NCBI GenBank assembly: GCA_903858105.1
Contig: CAIOHN010000297.1
Coordinates: forward strand, 1 to 34,377
Source: an uncultured Pseudomonadota bacterium
GTDB lineage: Bacteria > Pseudomonadota > Gammaproteobacteria > Methylococcales > Methylomonadaceae
Direction of reading: 5' to 3'
DNA length: 34,377 nucleotides
Shown here: positions 29,689 to 34,377 of the stretch, one piece after another
Layout: each line of letters begins with the position of its first letter
Position numbering within the stretch: position 1 is the first letter of the stretch
Notes under the pieces: generated by a model
What the model was told of the DNA's origin: nothing
The model's database searches: none
The model's input: the letters and a program-made list of their open reading frames with translations, nothing else
Translations under genes and position numbers: made by a program

Positions 29689-30243
29689 CTAACCGCGCCT
29701 GGCAAGATGTTCCAGGGTCAAATACAAGGCGGCGATTGAGCGGGCTTCGCTACATTCGCCGCTGGCGAGCAAGGTGTCGATGCGCTTTAGCGGCCACGGC
29801 ACCACTTGTAACTCTTCCGGTTCGTCGCCAATCAGTTTTTCTGGATACAGTTCTTCGGCCAGAATAATGTCTATGGTGTGCTCCAGATAGGCCGGGGCCA
29901 GCGATACCCGATGCAAATGTTGTAACTGAGCAGCGCCGTAGCCGATTTCCTCTTTTAACTCGCGATTCGCGCCGCTTAACATATCTTCGCCGGCATCCAG
30001 CTTGCCTTTGGGTAATCCCAGTTCGTAACGGTGGATGCCTGCCGCGTATTCACGAACCAACAGCACCGTGTCCTTATCCAGCATAGGTACAACCAGCACC
30101 GCGCCATGACTGGACGCGTTACGTGCCAGGCGCTCGTATTGGCGACGCTCGCCGTTGCTAAACTCCAAATCCAGCGTTTCGATGCAGAATTGCCGCGTTT
30201 GGGCGACAACAGTCTGTTTGAGGATTTTCGGTCTATTGGGCAT
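29689..30243 (-). CDS. nudE: ADP compounds hydrolase NudE (Nudix)
   Basis: Nudix box GKLDAGEDMLSGANRELKEEIGYG; NudE-like overall. Confidence 0.9.
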   Translation of the reverse strand: MPNRPKILKQTVVAQTRQFCIETLDLEFSNGERRQYERLARNASSHGAVLVVPMLDKDTVLLVREYAAGIHRYELGLPKGKLDAGEDMLSGANRELKEEIGYGAAQLQHLHRVSLAPAYLEHTIDIILAEELYPEKLIGDEPEELQVVPWPLKRIDTLLASGECSEARSIAALYLTLEHLARRG

Positions 30244-30260
30244 GGGCGATTCAGTCGGTA

Positions 30261-31772
30261 TCAGGCGTCAGCAAGTTTGAAAAAGCCAACCACCTGTTGC
30301 AGTTGATCAGCCTGCCCGTTCAATTCTTCAGCCGTCGCCGCCATTTCTTCTGAAGTCGCGGCATTTTGTTGGGTTACTCTATCCAACTGGCGCATGGCCT
30401 CGTTGATTTGCTTGATGCCGCTGGCCTGTTCGTTGGAGGCGGCATTAATCTCTTGCACCAAATCGGCTGTTTTAATAATGTCGGGTAACACATTGCCGAT
30501 CAATATCCCGGCTTTTTCGGCAATGGCGACGCTATTGGTAGCCAGTTCGTTGATTTCTTCGGCAGTGGTACGACTGGTTTCCGCCAGTTTGCGGACTTCT
30601 GCGGCTACTACGGCAAAGCCTTTGCCGTGCTCGCCTGCGGAGGCAGCTTCTATCGCCGCATTTAAGGACAAGAGATTGGTTTTGTAAGCAATGTCTTCAA
30701 TTAAGCCAATCTTTTTTGCGATCTGTTTCATGGCTTTGACGGTTTCAATCACTGCTTCGCCGCCTTGTTTGGCTTCGGTGGAAGACTTACTGGCCATCTG
30801 TTCGGTAACATGAGCGTTTTCGGTATTTTGTTGCACCGAGGCATTGAGTTGCTCGATAGAGCTGGTGGTTTCTTCTACGCTGGCGGCTTGCTGGGTGGTA
30901 GCCTGGCTGATCGATTGCGCTGTGGCGCTGACTTGTTTAGACGCCGAACTCAATACCTCCGCGTTACCCAGCACTTGCTGAACTACCTCGCTCAGTTGAT
31001 TGCGCATGGCATTTAAGTCGAACAGCAAGCTGTTGTGGTCGCCTGGCAAAAGCTGAACTGCAACGGAAAGATCGCCATCCGCTATGGTTTTGACGGCTTC
31101 GGCAGCATAACTAGGCTCACCACCCAGTTGTTTCATCAAGCTTCTCGTGATCAAGTACCCGGCCATGCCGCCTAAAATTACCGAAATGACTGCAAGTACG
31201 CTGACGATATTGGCGCTTTGTTCAACAGTTTGCTTGGCTTCCTGGCCAGATTTTTCCATTAACTTGCTTTGATAGTCGATCAAGGCGTTTACCGAATCGA
31301 TATAGCTGGTTTGCAACTTTCTAACCGTGGTTAACAGGAAATCCGCAGCTTCAGCTTGTTTGCCAGCTTCAGCTAATTTGATGAATTCATCCTGGGCCAG
31401 GATGTAGGGGCTTCTGGCATCCATAACAGCCTTTAACACCGCTTTGCCTTCTGCGGCTTTAATGTTCTCGTCGAGTTTATCGAGATTTTCTTTGATACTT
31501 TTGCGGGCTTGCCTAATGCGTTCAAGCTCTTTGTCTATTATGGATTTGTCTTTTATAATCAGTGTATTACGCATGGATCTGGCGATAACATTGATGTCGC
31601 CGATAACATGATTGGCCCACACTGTTTTCGGGAATTTGTCGTTGACCATATTGTCGATATTCGACAAAAGATTGTTCATGCTGGAGATACTGATACCGGC
31701 GATAATCGCCATTAAAATCAGTACACCGCTAAACCCCAAGCCTAAACGGGTTCGTACTTTCATGGCGCTCAT
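30261..31772 (-). CDS. Methyl-accepting chemotaxis protein
   Basis: 4HB-type periplasmic region, HAMP-like segment, signalling hairpin [42 protein letters not shown]. Start chosen at [11 protein letters not shown]. Confidence 0.93.
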   Translation of the reverse strand: MSAMKVRTRLGLGFSGVLILMAIIAGISISSMNNLLSNIDNMVNDKFPKTVWANHVIGDINVIARSMRNTLIIKDKSIIDKELERIRQARKSIKENLDKLDENIKAAEGKAVLKAVMDARSPYILAQDEFIKLAEAGKQAEAADFLLTTVRKLQTSYIDSVNALIDYQSKLMEKSGQEAKQTVEQSANIVSVLAVISVILGGMAGYLITRSLMKQLGGEPSYAAEAVKTIADGDLSVAVQLLPGDHNSLLFDLNAMRNQLSEVVQQVLGNAEVLSSASKQVSATAQSISQATTQQAASVEETTSSIEQLNASVQQNTENAHVTEQMASKSSTEAKQGGEAVIETVKAMKQIAKKIGLIEDIAYKTNLLSLNAAIEAASAGEHGKGFAVVAAEVRKLAETSRTTAEEINELATNSVAIAEKAGILIGNVLPDIIKTADLVQEINAASNEQASGIKQINEAMRQLDRVTQQNAATSEEMAATAEELNGQADQLQQVVGFFKLADA

Positions 31773-31966
31773 TTTGGAGGCTCCTTTCGATGGCTGCTGT
31801 GGCAGTGAAATCATAGTGAATGTAGTGGTTTTAATCCTTTTCTCCCGCCACAGCAAGCCTTGATTGTCCGAGTTTTGCGCATTCCCGGTTAAAATGAAAA
31901 AGAATATTTTGTGAGGTACTTTTTGGCTTCCTGTGGTGAGCAAGACGCCTCAAATTTTAAGGATAA

Positions 31967-32629
31967 ATGCACATGCTTAACTGGCAACAAATCGATACCG
32001 TGCTACTTGACATGGACGGCACCTTGCTGGATTTGAATTTTGATAACCATTTCTGGCAAGAGTTTGTGCCCTTGCGCTTTGCCGAGCTTCATGGCTTGAC
32101 GATTGATGCAGCCAAGCGCCAGTTACAGCCACGCTTCAAGGCTATGGAAGGCAAGCTGGAATGGTATTGTCTGGATTTTTGGAGCGCCGAGCTGGCTTTG
32201 GATATTGCTGGTTTAAAGCAGGAACTGGCCGGTTTGATTGCCGTGCACCCGCACGTCACGGAGTTTCTGGATGCCGTACGCAATAGCGGCAAGCGCTTAT
32301 TGCTGGTGACTAACGCCCATCGCGACAGCTTGAGTCTAAAAATGGAAAAAACCTGTTTGCAGCAGTTTTTCGACGAAATTATATCGTCTCACGATTTTGG
32401 GTTTGCCAAGGAGCAGCAAGCGTTTTGGCAAACCTTGCAGGACAAGCATGTTTTTGAAAAGCACCGAACTTTGCTGGTCGATGATAGTCTGGCAGTGTTA
32501 CGCGCCGCCCAACAATTTGGGCTTGCTCATCTGGTATCGATCAGCAAGCCCGATAGTCGGCAGCCGGTCAAACCGGTTGCGGAGTTTGCGGCGGTGGAGG
32601 ATTTTCGGGCTCTGATGCCTGGTTTGTAG
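31967..32629 (+). CDS. yrfG: HAD-superfamily GMP/IMP nucleotidase, YrfG-like
   Basis: LLDMDGTLLDLNFDNHFW, LLVTNAHRDSLSLKM, HDFGFAKEQQAFW, LLVDDSLAVLRAA. Confidence 0.85.
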   Translation: MHMLNWQQIDTVLLDMDGTLLDLNFDNHFWQEFVPLRFAELHGLTIDAAKRQLQPRFKAMEGKLEWYCLDFWSAELALDIAGLKQELAGLIAVHPHVTEFLDAVRNSGKRLLLVTNAHRDSLSLKMEKTCLQQFFDEIISSHDFGFAKEQQAFWQTLQDKHVFEKHRTLLVDDSLAVLRAAQQFGLAHLVSISKPDSRQPVKPVAEFAAVEDFRALMPGL

Positions 32630-33917
32630 CGCCGCTGGTGGGCGCGCGCGGCGCGCGGTGTTCTCTGGGCTTATGGTCTGGGCGTGGCGGGCGCTTGCTG
32701 CCATGCGGTACTACCCGTTCGCGCGGTTCGCGGCGCTGTGGTTTGATGACGTCTTCAACCAGCAATTCTGGTGTGATGGACTGCACCGGTATTTTCTCGC
32801 CAATGAAGTCTTCAATGTCCGGCATCGAATAGGCGTATTCTTCGCAAATAAAGCTGATGGCTTCGCCGCTGGCACCAAAACGCGCAGTACGGCCGATGCG
32901 ATGCACGTAATCTTCCACATCCTGCGGTAAATCGTAATTAAATACGTGCGAAACGTCGGGGATGTGCAAGCCACGGGCAGCTACGTCGGTGGCTATCAAC
33001 AGCGTCACCCGGTTTTCCTGGAAATCGTTGAGCAGGCGCTGGCGTTTGTCTTGCGGCACGTCACCGCTCAGCATGGCGGTTTTATGACCATTGGCTTGCA
33101 GATAATCGTCCAGTTGTTCGGCGCAACGCTTGGTGTTGACAAACACAATGCTGCGCTGCGGCTGATGTTGTTTTAACAAGCCCAGCAATAGCGGAATTTT
33201 TTGGTCGTTGGCCGGACAATATGCCTCTTGGTTGATGGCTTTGGAGGTCACCTCTTCGGATTCGATGCGGATCAGCACCGGATTGTTCATGTGCTCGTAT
33301 GCCAGTTCCGTTACCTTGTAAGACAAGGTCGCCGAAAACAGCATGTTCAAACGCTTTTCAGCCGGCGGCATTCGACGCAGCAAAAAGCGGATGTCCTTGA
33401 TAAAACCCAAGTCAAACATACGGTCTGCTTCGTCCATTACCGTGACCTGAATGTTATCTAGGGTAAAGGCGCCCTGGCGGTAAAAATCGATAATCCGCCC
33501 CGGCGTGCCGATGATGATGTCGACATTGGCTTTAAGCGAATCCAGCTGCTTTTGGTAGTCGGTACCACCGTAGATCAGAGCCAGCTTGAGATTGAGATAT
33601 TTGCCCAACACCAAGGCGTCTTTATGAATCTGAATCGCCAGTTCCCGGGTCGGAGCCAGAATCAGCGCCCTTGGGTTTTTGATCTTTTCGCTTTCGTCGT
33701 TAATCAGGTGCTGAAAGGTGGCCAGCAGGAAGGTCGCGGTTTTACCTGTGCCGGTCTGGGCTTGGCCCGCAATGTCTTTGCCTCTAAGCGACAGCGGCAG
33801 TGACTTATCCTGAATCGGAGTGCAGTTGATGAAATCTGCTTCTTTCAGACCTTTAATGATGGAGTCGGACAGCTCCAAATTGCTAAAACGCGTTTCCGTT
33901 AAATGTGTTTTCTTCAT
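32568..33917 (-). CDS. rhlB: ATP-dependent RNA helicase RhlB
   Basis: MKKTHLTETRFSNLELSD...NCTPIQ...AGQAQTGTGKT...DEADRMFDLGFIKDIRFLLRRMPP...SAT...HRIGRTARFG, very close to E. coli RhlB; divergent from trxA as in E. coli. Confidence 0.93.
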   Translation of the reverse strand: MKKTHLTETRFSNLELSDSIIKGLKEADFINCTPIQDKSLPLSLRGKDIAGQAQTGTGKTATFLLATFQHLINDESEKIKNPRALILAPTRELAIQIHKDALVLGKYLNLKLALIYGGTDYQKQLDSLKANVDIIIGTPGRIIDFYRQGAFTLDNIQVTVMDEADRMFDLGFIKDIRFLLRRMPPAEKRLNMLFSATLSYKVTELAYEHMNNPVLIRIESEEVTSKAINQEAYCPANDQKIPLLLGLLKQHQPQRSIVFVNTKRCAEQLDDYLQANGHKTAMLSGDVPQDKRQRLLNDFQENRVTLLIATDVAARGLHIPDVSHVFNYDLPQDVEDYVHRIGRTARFGASGEAISFICEEYAYSMPDIEDFIGEKIPVQSITPELLVEDVIKPQRREPRERVVPHGSKRPPRPDHKPREHRAPRAPTSGATNQASEPENPPPPQTPQPV

Positions 33918-33959
33918 AGCGCGATAGAATAAACTAAAAAGCCGTGCGGTTGAAATCGA

Positions 33960-33989
33960 TTGACAATTTAAGCGCGGCGAAACTATAGT
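33960..33989 (+). promoter_or_regulatory. Sigma70-type promoter for trxA
   Basis: TTGACA (33960-33965), 18-bp spacer, TATAGT (33984-33989), 29 bp before the trxA start codon. Confidence 0.7.
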
Positions 33990-34018
33990 CTTGACTTTGT
34001 AAACTAACGGAGAATGGC

Positions 34019-34345
34019 GTGAGTGACCTAGTCCTTCATGTATCAGATGCTGATTTTAATGAAACAGTCTTAAAAGCCGGTACGCCAGTGCTGGTCGATT
34101 ATTGGGCTGAATGGTGTGGTCCTTGTAAGATGATTGCCCCGGTGCTGGATGAAATTGCATCCGAATACCAAGGTAAATTGACTGTTGCCAAACTGAATAT
34201 CGACGAAAATCCTAAAACGCCGCAACATTACGGCGTGCGTGGCATTCCAACTCTTATGATTTTCAAGGGCGGAGAAGTTGAAGCGACCAAAGTGGGCGCC
34301 TTAACCAAATCCCAATTAGCTGCATTCATTGATAGCAATATCTAA
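34019..34345 (+). CDS. trxA: Thioredoxin
   Basis: GTG start; [22 protein letters not shown] active site, [11 protein letters not shown]. Confidence 0.97.
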   Translation: MSDLVLHVSDADFNETVLKAGTPVLVDYWAEWCGPCKMIAPVLDEIASEYQGKLTVAKLNIDENPKTPQHYGVRGIPTLMIFKGGEVEATKVGALTKSQLAAFIDSNI

Positions 34346-34377
34346 AAATATCAGCCTGGTTGACCGGACTTATCAAA

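Noticed and set aside
32638-33803. Several plus-strand ORFs opposite rhlB
   Set aside because: Antisense shadow ORFs of a highly conserved helicase.

Overview
The window reads as a largely housekeeping gammaproteobacterial chromosome segment. Gene content and the palindromes suggest a methanotroph-like host, but that is inference only. Order: Cys-rich lipoprotein flanked by REP-like palindromes; rep helicase convergent with a DegP/DegQ protease; a dual cNMP-binding/rhodanese/coiled-coil protein; rpmB-rpmG; the gshB-tonB-yqgE-ruvX-pyrR-pyrB-pyrC' cluster; a LOG-family gene; a moxR/DUF58/DUF4381/BatA/BatBC/BatD cluster; nudE; a chemoreceptor; yrfG-like HAD; rhlB divergent from trxA. The moxR-bat cluster is interrupted by a 1374-aa MASE1-CHASE-PAS-PAS-GGDEF-EAL protein and by a CorC/HlyC gene plus a two-component RND efflux system. 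Main anomalies: an in-frame TAA inside an otherwise intact gshB, a c-di-GMP sensor with a degenerate CZB-like tail inside the moxR-bat operon, an RND efflux cassette separating batD from batABC, a dihydroorotase homologue lacking the HxH metal ligands (PyrC'/PyrX type), and several REP-like palindromes. I saw no CRISPR array, rRNA, tRNA, prophage or intact insertion sequence, and no clearly new multi-gene defence or mobile system.
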